A stretch of 42,576 bases of DNA from Ramlibacter tataouinensis (GCA_002427815.1 DIZF01000083.1:1-42576); one strand, 5' to 3'; counted from the stretch's first letter, positions 15,892 to 24,781 are shown. A program made the numbers and translations. Notes: generated by a model from the letters alone, not told the origin.

Positions 15892-16971
15892 CTAGTCAAT
15901 GCTTTGCGCGAACGCAGTCGGGCGATCGAGATCCGTGTCGCCCTTCGTGAAATACAGGCGCCCCAAGTCAGCGAGATGGTGCATGTCATCACGAGCCCAG
16001 TAGATCAATGATGTGGTCGGAGGCTCACGAACTTCGAGGGGCAGAAAAAGGTGCGGTATCCGAATGAACATGTCGTCAACGGTTGATATCCATCCCGCGG
16101 CCAACATGCTTCCGTTGATAGCAGAAAACGTCCCGAAGAAGTCCGCAAAGGCCAGTCCGTTCTCTTCACTGTACAGATCAATGAACCGTAATGCGGCTCC
16201 GGGATACGCGTGCGTCGAGAGTATTTCGGTGACGTGGCAGAAGGAGATGTCTTCGTACCGGCCATGCCGCAGGACGACGAGCGCCGGTGGCTCATTGGCA
16301 GCCTCGACTCTGAACAAACGGTATTCAAACGTGGGATGTTCTCCATAGCGCCACTTCAACGCTGCCGCCGAGCGGTCATAGTGATTCGCGGGGATCGTCC
16401 CGGGGACCCAATCGCCCGCCGTGACCTCCTCAGACGTGATCCTGCTCTCCTGAGGAACCCTACGGCGGCCGAAGTATTGCAGCAGTTTCGATCCGTGACT
16501 ATCCAGCGTGCTGATCGACGCGACTGCCTTCGGTTGATAGACACGGACCATTCGCGGAAGTGCCCTCAGGTATCGAAAGCCACTGCGCAGGTACAAAGGC
16601 AGTGCGTCCTGGGAGATGCCGGTTCCGAACATCACTGCATAGTGTTCGAGGAGAAATTGGAGAATTCTCCCTCCCACCCCGCCGCCGTGATGGGACTTCG
16701 CAGTGACCCATGTCGTGAGCTCGGCACCGTCCACCTCCTGCCCGTCCAGGACGAAAGCGCGACGATTAAGTCCCATAACGCCAGCGATGCGGTCTTGCTC
16801 GTCCACCGCCACGCAGCAATGGTTCAGTCCATTATTCGCGGGCGGCATACGAAACTGCCAGCGATAGAAGGCGTCATCGTCGAATGCCAGTCGCCGCGTC
16901 CACTCGGCGCGATAAAACGCCTGAATCTCAAGATCAGTGACGCCGATCTCGTAAGCATGGCCGATATGCAT
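15892..16971 (-). CDS. GNAT-family acetyltransferase-like protein
   Basis: 359 residues. The N-terminal half has the GNAT fold: WVTAKSHHGGGVGGRILQFLLE is the acetyl-CoA loop region and DALPLYLRSGFRYLRALPRM is the strand after it (both read in parts). The C-terminal half resembles a second, degenerate GNAT domain, as in two-domain acyltransferase-like proteins that accompany polysaccharide deacetylases. The substrate is unknown. It is the first gene after asnB, separated by 56 bases, and could start its own transcript, but I found no convincing promoter there. Low G+C relative to flanking genes. Confidence 0.7.
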   Translation of the reverse strand: MHIGHAYEIGVTDLEIQAFYRAEWTRRLAFDDDAFYRWQFRMPPANNGLNHCCVAVDEQDRIAGVMGLNRRAFVLDGQEVDGAELTTWVTAKSHHGGGVGGRILQFLLEHYAVMFGTGISQDALPLYLRSGFRYLRALPRMVRVYQPKAVASISTLDSHGSKLLQYFGRRRVPQESRITSEEVTAGDWVPGTIPANHYDRSAAALKWRYGEHPTFEYRLFRVEAANEPPALVVLRHGRYEDISFCHVTEILSTHAYPGAALRFIDLYSEENGLAFADFFGTFSAINGSMLAAGWISTVDDMFIRIPHLFLPLEVREPPTTSLIYWARDDMHHLADLGRLYFTKGDTDLDRPTAFAQSID

Positions 16972-17027
16972 AAGTGGACGTTACCAGATAAGATTACAAA
17001 ACGTGCGGCGGCAACTGAGCCAATGCC

Positions 17028-18818
17028 TCAACGAGCACAACACGCCTCCCACAGTGCCAGCGCGGCCAGCGCGCGCAGCTCGCGGGTGAAGTTCACGCTG
17101 CCGCTGCGGTGCTGCTCCAGCATGGCGTCCACGATCTGCGGCCGGAAGCAACGGCGCAGCAGCTCGCTGCCCCTGAGCGTCGCAGCCAGCCAGCCGAAGC
17201 TCTCGCCCCTGAACCATTCGCCCACCGGCACAGTGAACATCTGCTTCTTGCGGTACGCCAGGTCGTCCCCGATGAGCGGGGCCACGGCCCGCTTGTACCA
17301 GTGCTTCTTGTCGCCGGCATGCAGCTTGGTGGCGCCCCGCGAGCGAAACGCGAATTCCATCATCCGCCAGTCGAGGAACGGCGTGCGGGCTTCGATGGAG
17401 ACGGCCATGCCCATGCGGTCCGGCTTCACCAGGTTGTTTCCTGACAGCAGCAATTGCATGTCCATGTACAGCGCCTGGTTCACCCGGTCGAAATGGGCGC
17501 CTTCGTCGAACCAGGACTGCGCTGCGACAGTGAAACTGTCCAACCCGCTCAGCTGCGCCGCCAGTTCCGGCTGGTAGAGGCCCTGCTTCACCGCTGGCGT
17601 GAACAGCGAGATCGAGTCGAAATAACTGCGCTGGAACGCTTGCGTGTCGAGGCCGGCGATTCCAGGCCGCGCAAAGTAGTCCGAGTACTTGTCGTAGCCT
17701 GCGAACAGCTCGTCGCCGCCGTCGCCGGTCAGCACCACTTTCACGTGCCGGGCCGCCAGTTCGCTGACGCGCAGCGTCGGCATGAACGAGGCGTCGCCGT
17801 GTGGCTGATCGAGGTGATGCAGCACCTGGGGCCAGCGATCCAGCATGTTGAGCTCGGCGATTTCGCTGGTGTGCTCGCAGCCGAAGCGGCGCGCGGCTTC
17901 CGCCGCGAATGGCGACTCGTCATAGCGCGGATCGGCAAATCCGATGCAGAAGGTCCTGACCGGCCGGTCCACGTGCCGGGCCATCAGGGCGACGATAGTG
18001 CTGGAGTCGACGCCGCCCGACAGGAAGGCCCCCCAGGGAACATCGGCACGCAGGCGGATTCGGGTGGCGTCATCCAGGATCGCCAGGAACTCCTCGGCCC
18101 ACGCGCCGAATTCGAAGTCGCGCTCGCATTGCGCCGCCAGGCTCCACCAGCGATGGGTCTGCACACCGGTGCGTGTGAACTTCATCCAGGTACCCGGCAT
18201 GACGTGACGCACGCCGCGCCAGATGGTCCATGGCGCGGGGATGTAGTTGAAACTGAGGTAATGGTGGATCGCTTCGATATCGACGCCAGCCAGCCCGTCG
18301 CGCGCCGCCGTCCATGGCAGGATGGCCTTGATTTCGGAGGCGAAGACCGCCCGCTCGCCATCATCGGCCACATACAAGGGCTTGACTCCGATGCGGTCGC
18401 GCACCAGGTACAGGGCGTCTTCGCGCGCGTCGTCGATGGCGATGGCGAACATGCCATTGAGCTTGCGCAGACACTCGATCCCCTCGCGTTCGTAGAGCCT
18501 CAGGATGACTTCCGTGTCCGACCCGGTGCGCAGCAGCACGCCTTGCCGGCGCAGCTCGGCGGCGAGCTCGACATAGTTGAAGATCTCGCCGTTCTGCACC
18601 ACCGCCACCTGCCCGTCTTCCGACACGAAAGGCTGATGGCCATGCTCGAGATCGATGATGGAAAGTCGCCGGTTACCGATGGCCACGCCGCGCTGCGGGC
18701 GGTGCCAGATGCCCTCGTCGTCCGGCCCGCGATGTATGAGCTGCCGCGCCATCTCGCGCAGGGCGGCGTCATCTAGCGCTCGCCGCCCACGATCCCAGTA
18801 GCCGAAGATGCCGCACAT
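17028..18818 (-). CDS. asnB: Glutamine-dependent asparagine-synthase-like amidotransferase
   Basis: 596 residues. It starts MCGIFGYW, so Cys2 is the N-terminal nucleophile of the glutaminase domain (1 to about 200). The synthetase domain has the PP-loop SGGVDSS (267-273) and GDGGDELFAGY. ATG 18818 exposes Cys2 after Met removal; an open upstream extension is not credible. In surface-polysaccharide loci AsnB paralogues such as WbpS amidate uronic acids, and this may be the role here; housekeeping asparagine synthesis is also possible. Its start overlaps the sugar-transferase stop by one base (TGATG). Confidence 0.93.
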   Translation of the reverse strand: MCGIFGYWDRGRRALDDAALREMARQLIHRGPDDEGIWHRPQRGVAIGNRRLSIIDLEHGHQPFVSEDGQVAVVQNGEIFNYVELAAELRRQGVLLRTGSDTEVILRLYEREGIECLRKLNGMFAIAIDDAREDALYLVRDRIGVKPLYVADDGERAVFASEIKAILPWTAARDGLAGVDIEAIHHYLSFNYIPAPWTIWRGVRHVMPGTWMKFTRTGVQTHRWWSLAAQCERDFEFGAWAEEFLAILDDATRIRLRADVPWGAFLSGGVDSSTIVALMARHVDRPVRTFCIGFADPRYDESPFAAEAARRFGCEHTSEIAELNMLDRWPQVLHHLDQPHGDASFMPTLRVSELAARHVKVVLTGDGGDELFAGYDKYSDYFARPGIAGLDTQAFQRSYFDSISLFTPAVKQGLYQPELAAQLSGLDSFTVAAQSWFDEGAHFDRVNQALYMDMQLLLSGNNLVKPDRMGMAVSIEARTPFLDWRMMEFAFRSRGATKLHAGDKKHWYKRAVAPLIGDDLAYRKKQMFTVPVGEWFRGESFGWLAATLRGSELLRRCFRPQIVDAMLEQHRSGSVNFTRELRALAALALWEACCAR

Positions 18819-19372
18819 CAGTTGCTGCCTTTTCCGGATAAGCGGCAAAGCGTCCACCAGAGGATCTTCAGGTCCAGCGAGAAACTGCGCTCGCGCGCGT
18901 ACCGTAGATCGAGTGACAGCCGCTGCTCCGGGGTTGCCTCCGACCGCAGCAGGGCCTGCGCCAGGCCCGTGATCCCCGGGCGCACGCTGCAGCGTTGCGC
19001 CCAGTCGCGCTTGCTGTACAGGCTGCGCTGCGCCGGAACATCCGGGCGCGGCCCCACGAGGCTCATGTCGCCCTTCAGGACGTTCAGAAGCTGCGGCAGC
19101 TCGTCGACGCTCGTCCGCCGCAGAAAAGCGCCGACGCTAGTGATGCGAGGATCGGCGGTCGCGGTGTGGTACGGGCCGATCCCGGCCGCGTTCTTGACCA
19201 TGCTGCGGAATTTGTACATCCGGAACTCGCGGCCGCCCAGGCCGACCCGGTTCTGACGAAACAGGACCGGCCGGCCGCTTTCCAGGGCGACCGCAGCGGC
19301 TGCGGCCAGCAGCACGGGCGAGAGCAGTATCAGCGCAAACAATGACAACACAACATCCAGCGCCCTTTTCAT
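18818..19372 (-). CDS. Bacterial sugar transferase (PglC/WcaJ family, short form)
   Basis: 184 residues. One N-terminal membrane or re-entrant segment (about 5-28) precedes the catalytic domain, with YKFRSM, RRTSVDELPQLLNVLKGDMSLVGPRP (read in parts) and SVRPGITGLAQ. These phosphoglycosyltransferases move a sugar phosphate from UDP-sugar to undecaprenyl phosphate and begin repeat-unit synthesis at the inner membrane. The short monotopic PglC form normally uses UDP-diNAcBac or related amino sugars, which fits the PglF/PglE-like enzymes of the same locus. Coupled by overlaps to the aldolase upstream (ATGA) and asnB downstream. Confidence 0.93.
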   Translation of the reverse strand: MKRALDVVLSLFALILLSPVLLAAAAAVALESGRPVLFRQNRVGLGGREFRMYKFRSMVKNAAGIGPYHTATADPRITSVGAFLRRTSVDELPQLLNVLKGDMSLVGPRPDVPAQRSLYSKRDWAQRCSVRPGITGLAQALLRSEATPEQRLSLDLRYARERSFSLDLKILWWTLCRLSGKGSN

Positions 19373-20175
19373 CGGCCGCCGCCCATCCCGGCCGCAATTT
19401 GCTCGATGGTCCGGGCGATTCGCCGCGCATCCGTGTCCATCTGTGCGGGACTGCGTGCGGCCAGCTCCTGCTCGGCTTGGCGCAGGCTGGCCACTTCAGC
19501 CTCGAAGGCATCGCCGTGATCGGACCGATGGAAGGTGCGCGACAAAATCACCGAGTGCGAACCCAGGCGCAGGTGTTCGGCCAGCACGTCACGTCCGGGC
19601 AGCAGCCCTTCGTCCATGCGCGCGATGCCGCCGAATCCGAATCGCAGCCCTTGCCGCCGGGCCGCGACAGCGACGCGATCCACCAGCCCCAATGCCAGAG
19701 GCTCGAACATGAAGGGCAGACCCAAAGATAGATGCAAATCGTTGAGGCCCACGTACACCTCGGCGAGACCCGGCGTGGCGATCCAATCGTCCAGGCACGC
19801 CAGTGCGGCCCCGGTCTCCAGCAGCGGCACGATCAGTGCGCGGCCGGCCACGATTGAAACGAACTCGCGCAGCTCACCGGGCCGGTTGAACATGGGAAGC
19901 ATCAACATGTCGGCCCCGCGAGCCAGCACGGCCTCCACTTCATCGCGTGTCCCCTCGTGCAGAGGGTTCACGCGAACCATCAATTGGGAGCGCCGCAGCA
20001 CCTGCTTCACTCGACTCACGTCGTCGATGCTGTGCGCACTGATGAATGTGTCGCGCCCGGCCTGGCGTTCGGCCTTGCCCAGGCGCTCCAGGTCGACAAA
20101 GAGGCGCATGCCGGCTAGCGCATCGCAGCGCAGCGCGAACGCGGGGTCGTTCGTGATCTGGATCAGTTCGAGCAT
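19369..20175 (-). CDS. HpcH/HpaI-type aldolase or citrate-lyase-family protein
   Basis: 268 residues. TIM-barrel family with the metal ligands Glu120 (PLLETG) and Asp146 (VGLNDL), and VRVNP with Arg near 68. Known members perform pyruvate aldol cleavage or addition, or citrate-lyase-type reactions. ATG 20175 gives MLELIQITNDPAF; the open frame continues upstream inside the flippase gene but is not a plausible protein. Its place between a flippase and a sugar transferase in a nonulosonate locus suggests a part in making an acidic sugar, but the reaction is not known. Stop overlaps the sugar-transferase ATG. Confidence 0.8.
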   Translation of the reverse strand: MLELIQITNDPAFALRCDALAGMRLFVDLERLGKAERQAGRDTFISAHSIDDVSRVKQVLRRSQLMVRVNPLHEGTRDEVEAVLARGADMLMLPMFNRPGELREFVSIVAGRALIVPLLETGAALACLDDWIATPGLAEVYVGLNDLHLSLGLPFMFEPLALGLVDRVAVAARRQGLRFGFGGIARMDEGLLPGRDVLAEHLRLGSHSVILSRTFHRSDHGDAFEAEVASLRQAEQELAARSPAQMDTDARRIARTIEQIAAGMGGGR

Positions 20176-20186
20176 GGGGTGCTCAA

Positions 20187-21653
20187 TTATCGTCGCAAGG
20201 TCTCGCGCAGCTCGATGCTGGCCGCCCAGGTCGATGCCATCACCAGCGCCGCGAACAGGGCCGCCAGACCCAGACCGGCCGGCAAGGAGACGGCTCGCGC
20301 ACCCCAGGCTTGCGCCGCTGCGAGCAGCAGCAAGGCTGTGAGGGACACCGCCATCGGGCGCCACGGCAACCACTTCCACGGAGCGGGGCCCAGCGCGGCC
20401 AGGGAGACCGTCGCGATCCCGCAGAACAACAGGTTGAGCAGGCGCATCAGTGCGGCGCCATCCCCCAGATTCAGGATCGCCGCCACCCCCAGCGCGCCCA
20501 GTGCCGCCGCATACGCAAACACGGTCAGCTTGAGCCGCCTTTGCGATGCCAGCACCGCCATGGCCACGGCGATCAGGGCCTGGGGCAGCAGCCCCCACGC
20601 GGCCGTCATGCCCCACTGGGCAATGCGGGCCAGAGCCGTGGAGTCCATGCGGCCCCAGCCGAAGAGAAGTTGGGCGACCGCCGGCGCCCCGACCAGCAGG
20701 GCCGCCGCAGCCGCGCAGGCCAGGGCCCAGGCCAGGGCGAATGCACCGCGCGCGGCCACCACAGCTTGCGCGCGGGCAGCCGCCCCCGGCTGGGCGAAAG
20801 CGCGGGCAATGGCGGGAAGTGCCAGCGTCGCCACGAGCTGGATGGCCAGGATCAGCGGCAACTCCACCAGTTTCCAGGCGTAATTGAAGGTGGCCAGGGC
20901 CCCTGCCCCCTGTGTCGAAGCGATCGAGCGGGCGGCAATGGGCAATGTCAAAGGCAACCCCGCCACCAGCGCGGCCCACAGCCACACCGGAGGCGGCGGC
21001 AATGCGGCGATACCCGCCGCCTCGGCTTCGTCAGCGGCGGCGCGTTGCTGGCGCAGCCACAGCCAGCCCAGGCGCAGCGCCATGCTGGACACCAGCCCGA
21101 GGCCGAGCCACAAGACCGGGCTCTGGCGGCCCCATAGGCCCACTGCGACGATCGAAAGAATCAAGGTGACGTTGACGACGAGGTTGGCGCCATACATGCC
21201 CACGAAGTCGCTGTCATGCTGCAGTCGGGTGCTCCACAAGGATGCCAGCAGCGCGGCGGGCAGCGCCATCGCGCTCCACACGAGGGCGCTGCCCGCCATG
21301 GGCGCGAGTTCCGCGGGCAGCCCCGACGCGAGCCAGGCGGCAACCGGGTGCCGCAACAGGATGAGCGCCACGGCCAGCAGCGCACCGGCGGCCAGCAGCA
21401 CCCGGGCGACCCGGCGCTGGCTGTTGGCCCTCTGTTGCCGCGTCTGCAGCGCCCAGGCCGGCAGCAGCGCATATGCCAGGCCGCCGCTGGCCATGACCCC
21501 GACCAGCCAATCCGGCAAGGTGAGCATCAGCACCGCCACATCGGCCATTCCAGAGGTGCCGAAGGCCGCCGCTTGCGCGGATTCACGCACCAGCCCGAGC
21601 AGCCGGCTGGCCAGCAGCAGGGCCAGGGACAGAGCACCGGCTTTCAGGAACAT
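20187..21653 (-). CDS. MurJ/MviN-family (MOP superfamily) lipid-linked oligosaccharide flippase
   Basis: 488 residues with about 12-14 membrane segments. The N terminus SRLLGLVRESAQAAAFGTSGMADVA (read in parts) is the MviN/MurJ signature, followed by a long alternation of Ala/Leu-rich helices. MurJ flips lipid II; MOP relatives (Wzx) flip O-antigen units. Placed first in the glycan locus and lacking peptidoglycan neighbours, it may export the product of this locus, or it may be the cell's MurJ; the sequence alone does not decide. ATG 21653 was chosen because the 27 upstream in-frame codons run into the lysS promoter region. Divergent from lysS (89 bases). Confidence 0.82.
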   Translation of the reverse strand: MFLKAGALSLALLLASRLLGLVRESAQAAAFGTSGMADVAVLMLTLPDWLVGVMASGGLAYALLPAWALQTRQQRANSQRRVARVLLAAGALLAVALILLRHPVAAWLASGLPAELAPMAGSALVWSAMALPAALLASLWSTRLQHDSDFVGMYGANLVVNVTLILSIVAVGLWGRQSPVLWLGLGLVSSMALRLGWLWLRQQRAAADEAEAAGIAALPPPPVWLWAALVAGLPLTLPIAARSIASTQGAGALATFNYAWKLVELPLILAIQLVATLALPAIARAFAQPGAAARAQAVVAARGAFALAWALACAAAAALLVGAPAVAQLLFGWGRMDSTALARIAQWGMTAAWGLLPQALIAVAMAVLASQRRLKLTVFAYAAALGALGVAAILNLGDGAALMRLLNLLFCGIATVSLAALGPAPWKWLPWRPMAVSLTALLLLAAAQAWGARAVSLPAGLGLAALFAALVMASTWAASIELRETLRR

Positions 21654-21742
21654 CCGTGAATTATCCAGGCCGGCCCGGCCAGCCCCGCGCAAAAACCTAA
21701 AATCAGTGGTTTCCCTGGCCCCTACCCTCCTCACCTTCCTCC

Positions 21743-23290
21743 ATGTCCGAACACCCCACCCCGGCTTCCGCCGTGCCCCCTTCCGACGAAAACCAGCTCA
21801 TCTCCGAGCGACGCGAGAAGCTGAAAGCCCTGCGCGAGGCGCAGCGGCAGGGCAAGGGCATCGCCTTCCCCAACGACTTCAAGCCCGGCCACCGCGCAGC
21901 CGACCTGCTGGCGCACCACGGCGCCAAGACGACGGAGCAGCTGGAAGAACACGTCACGCTGGCCAGCGTGGCCGGCCGCATGATGCTCAAACGGGTGATG
22001 GGCAAGGCCAGTTTCGCCACCATCCAGGACGCCACCGGCCGCTTCCAGATCTATGTGACCCGGGACGGAGTGGGCGAGGAAACCTATGCGGCGTTCAAGC
22101 ACTGGGACCTGGGCGACATCATCGGGGCCGAGGGCAAGCTGTTCAAGACGCGCACCGGCGAGCTGTCGCTGCACGCGACCCGCATCCGCCTGCTGACCAA
22201 GAACCTGCGGCCGATGCCGGACAAGTTCCACGGCGTGGTAGACCAGGAGGTGAAGTACCGCCAGCGCTATGTGGACCTGATGATGGACCCGACGACACGC
22301 GACCGCTTCGTGGCGCGCAGCAAGGCCGTCAGCGGCATCCGCGAGTTCATGGTCTCGCACGGCTTTCTCGAAGTGGAGACGCCGATGCTGCATCCCATTC
22401 CGGGCGGCGCCAACGCCAGGCCGTTTGTCACCCATCACAACGCCCTGGACCAGCAGATGTTCCTGCGGATCGCGCCGGAGCTGTACCTCAAGCGCCTGAT
22501 CGTGGGCGGTTTCGAGCGGGTGTTCGAGATCAACCGGAATTTCCGCAATGAAGGAATCTCGGTACGCCACAACCCCGAGTTCACCATGATGGAGTTCTAC
22601 GCGGCGTACTGGAACTACCTGGACCTGATGGATTTCACCGAAGCGCTGGTGCGCGACGCCGCGCAAAGGGCCGTCGGCACCCTGCAGCTGACCTACAGCG
22701 GCCGCACGGTGGATCTGGCGTCGCCGTTCGAACGGCTGACGATCCGCGAGGCCATTCTCAAGCACACCGAAGCCGGCGACCAGGCGGACGATCCGGTATG
22801 GCTGCTCAATGCGCTGCGCAAGCTGGGCCTGACCGAGGAAAAGAACAAGCTGTCGGGGCGATCGCTGGCCAGCCTGCAGGTGCTTTTCTTCGAGGAAACG
22901 GTGGAAGAAAAGCTCTGGCAGCCGACCTTCATCATGGAGCACCCGACCGAGATTTCACCCCTGGCGCGGGCCAACGACGATCGGCCTCATGTCACCGAGC
23001 GCTTCGAGCTCTACGTCACAGGGCGCGAGTTCGGCAACGGTTTTTCGGAGCTCAACGACGCTGAGGACCAGGTGGCGCGATTCATGGCCCAGGTCGACGC
23101 CAAGGACTCCGGGGACGACGAAGCCATGTTCTTCGACCATGATTTCGTGCGCGCGCTGGAGTACGGCATGCCGCCCACCGGCGGTTGCGGCATCGGCATC
23201 GACCGGCTCATGATGCTGTTGACGGACAGCCCCAGCATCCGGGACGTGATCCTCTTCCCGGCGCTGCGCCGGGAAGCCGAATCGCGCTGA
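21743..23290 (+). CDS. lysS: Lysyl-tRNA synthetase, class II
   Basis: 515 residues, normal length. The N-terminal OB-fold anticodon-binding domain (about 65-170) is followed by the class II core: motif 1 near FLEVETPMLHPIPGG, motif 2 in FRNEGISVRHNPEFTMMEFY (20 residues) and motif 3 in GCGIGIDRLMML near the C terminus. It charges tRNA-Lys in the cytoplasm. ATG 21743 is preceded by a pyrimidine-rich leader without a strong Shine-Dalgarno. Convergent with nagZ, with a hairpin between them. Confidence 0.98.
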   Translation: MSEHPTPASAVPPSDENQLISERREKLKALREAQRQGKGIAFPNDFKPGHRAADLLAHHGAKTTEQLEEHVTLASVAGRMMLKRVMGKASFATIQDATGRFQIYVTRDGVGEETYAAFKHWDLGDIIGAEGKLFKTRTGELSLHATRIRLLTKNLRPMPDKFHGVVDQEVKYRQRYVDLMMDPTTRDRFVARSKAVSGIREFMVSHGFLEVETPMLHPIPGGANARPFVTHHNALDQQMFLRIAPELYLKRLIVGGFERVFEINRNFRNEGISVRHNPEFTMMEFYAAYWNYLDLMDFTEALVRDAAQRAVGTLQLTYSGRTVDLASPFERLTIREAILKHTEAGDQADDPVWLLNALRKLGLTEEKNKLSGRSLASLQVLFFEETVEEKLWQPTFIMEHPTEISPLARANDDRPHVTERFELYVTGREFGNGFSELNDAEDQVARFMAQVDAKDSGDDEAMFFDHDFVRALEYGMPPTGGCGIGIDRLMMLLTDSPSIRDVILFPALRREAESR

Positions 23291-23292
23291 AA

Positions 23293-23322
23293 GCCGGCGG
23301 GCTGTTCGCTCGCCGACCCGGC
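23293..23322. terminator. Hairpin between convergent lysS and nagZ
   Basis: GCCGGCGG (23293-23300) can pair with CCG and CCGGC (23313-23322, two-base bulge) across a 12-base loop. It fills the 34-base space between two convergent stop codons, where a bidirectional terminator is expected. There is no T-run on either side, so intrinsic termination is not certain. Confidence 0.35.
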
Positions 23323-23324
23323 GC

Positions 23325-24383
23325 TCAGGGCAGCAAGCCCAGCGCGTGGATGTAGTCGGGATGCGCCATCAGCGCATCCCAGGGCAGCGCGGGCGCGGCG
23401 GGCAGCAATGCCAGGCGCCGCCGCTCGCCCGCTCCGCTGGCATGCCAGCGCCCCTTGCGTTGCGCCTCGCCCAGCCCGTCCAGCAGCAAGTCCACCGCCG
23501 GGGGATCGCGCAGGGACTGATTGCACAGCAGTACCATGTCGCAACCCGCATTCAGCGCCGCGACAGCCGCCTCGGTATAGCTCACCGCGCGGCCGTCGAT
23601 CACGCGCGCGCCCGTCATGCTCAGGTCGTCGCTGAAGATCGCGCCGCCAAAGCCCAGCTTGGCGCGCAGCACGTCGTTGAGCCAACGGCTGGAAAAGCCA
23701 GCCGGGCGCGGGTCCACCTTCGGGTACACGACGTGGGCCAGCATCACGCTGGACAGCGACGTGTTGAGCCACTGATAAGGCGCCGCGTCGTCGGCCAGGA
23801 TGGCCTTGAGACTGCGTCGGTCCACCGGTATGTCGGTGTGGGAGTCGGCCTTGACGAAGCCGTGGCCGGGGAAATGTTTGCCGCAGTTGGACATGCCGGC
23901 GCGCAGCAGGCCATGCATCAGGCTCTTGGCCATGAGCGCAACCACCCGCGGGTCGCGGTGGAAGGCGCGGTCACCGATGACGCCGCTTTCGCCCCAGTCC
24001 AGGTCGAGCACCGGCGTGAAGCTGAGGTCCACGCCGCAAGCGCGCAGTTCGGCGCCCAGCACGTAGCCGGCGGCGGTAGCCGCGTTGGTGGCAGCCAGCG
24101 CGTCCTTCATCCACAAGTCGCCCAGGGCTCGCATGGGCGGCAGATGGGTGAAGCCGCCGGTGCGAAAGCGTTGCACACGGCCGCCTTCATGGTCCACGCA
24201 AATCAGCAGGTCGTCGCGGATGGCCGTGATTTCCGCGCACAAAGCGGCCAGCTGCTCGCGGTCCTGCCAGTTGCGCGCGAACAGAATCATCCCGCCGGTC
24301 AACGGATGTGATAGCCGACGCCGGTCGACGTCGGTGAGCGACAGCCCCGCGATGTCCAGGATCAGGGGTGCGTGCTCGGTCAT
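23325..24383 (-). CDS. nagZ: Beta-N-acetylglucosaminidase (GH3), peptidoglycan recycling
   Basis: 352 residues, single-domain GH3 as in Gram-negative NagZ. It removes GlcNAc from GlcNAc-1,6-anhydroMurNAc-peptides in the cytoplasm. KHFPGHG (169-175) holds the acid/base His174 and FSDDLSM the nucleophile Asp252; CVDHEGGRVQRF near 62-73 is the substrate-binding segment. Last gene of the lepA-to-nagZ chain; its ATG overlaps the acpS stop (ATGA). Confidence 0.96.
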   Translation of the reverse strand: MTEHAPLILDIAGLSLTDVDRRRLSHPLTGGMILFARNWQDREQLAALCAEITAIRDDLLICVDHEGGRVQRFRTGGFTHLPPMRALGDLWMKDALAATNAATAAGYVLGAELRACGVDLSFTPVLDLDWGESGVIGDRAFHRDPRVVALMAKSLMHGLLRAGMSNCGKHFPGHGFVKADSHTDIPVDRRSLKAILADDAAPYQWLNTSLSSVMLAHVVYPKVDPRPAGFSSRWLNDVLRAKLGFGGAIFSDDLSMTGARVIDGRAVSYTEAAVAALNAGCDMVLLCNQSLRDPPAVDLLLDGLGEAQRKGRWHASGAGERRRLALLPAAPALPWDALMAHPDYIHALGLLP

Positions 24384-24781
24384 TCAGCCACTTTCTTTTC
24401 GATGACGACAAAGCTGGCAGCGTAGTCGGTTTCATCGGTCACCGTGACGTGCGCCGTCAGGCCCTGCGCCTCGAACCATTCCTTGAGTCCGCCGTGCAGG
24501 ACGACCACCGGCTGGCCGCTTCGCAGATTCGCGATTTCGCACAGACGCCAGGTCATCGGCAGGCGCATGCCCAGGCCCACGGCCTTGCTGAATGCTTCCT
24601 TCGCCGAAAAACGCGTCGCTAGGTAGCGCAAGCCCCGCTCCGGCCAGCGCGCGCTGCGGCTGCGCCACACGGTCATCTCCCGGTCGCTCAGGATGCGCCG
24701 TGCGAACCGCTCGCCATGCCGCTGCATCGACGTGCGGATGCGGCGCACGTCGCAGACATCGGTCCCGATCCCGAAAATCAT
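24380..24781 (-). CDS. acpS: Holo-[acyl-carrier-protein] synthase
   Basis: 133 residues. It transfers 4'-phosphopantetheine from CoA to Ser37 of AcpP. MIFGIGTDVCDVRRI carries the Mg-binding Asp8, and RFSAKEAFSKAVG the second metal ligand Glu62. Overlaps pdxJ upstream and nagZ downstream by four bases each. The acceptor acpP lies 13 kb away in this same window. Confidence 0.96.
   Translation of the reverse strand: MIFGIGTDVCDVRRIRTSMQRHGERFARRILSDREMTVWRSRSARWPERGLRYLATRFSAKEAFSKAVGLGMRLPMTWRLCEIANLRSGQPVVVLHGGLKEWFEAQGLTAHVTVTDETDYAASFVVIEKKVAE

Noticed and set aside
16972..17027. Promoter between asnB and the GNAT-like gene
   Set aside because: TTGCCG with TTATCT at 17 bases was considered, but the -10 part matches the consensus in too few positions.
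12578..18818. Exosortase (XrtA/PEP-CTERM)-type polysaccharide locus
   Set aside because: FemAB-like, deacetylase and AsnB genes are typical of such loci, but no exosortase, PEP-CTERM protein, chain-length regulator or the usual associated transferases are present.
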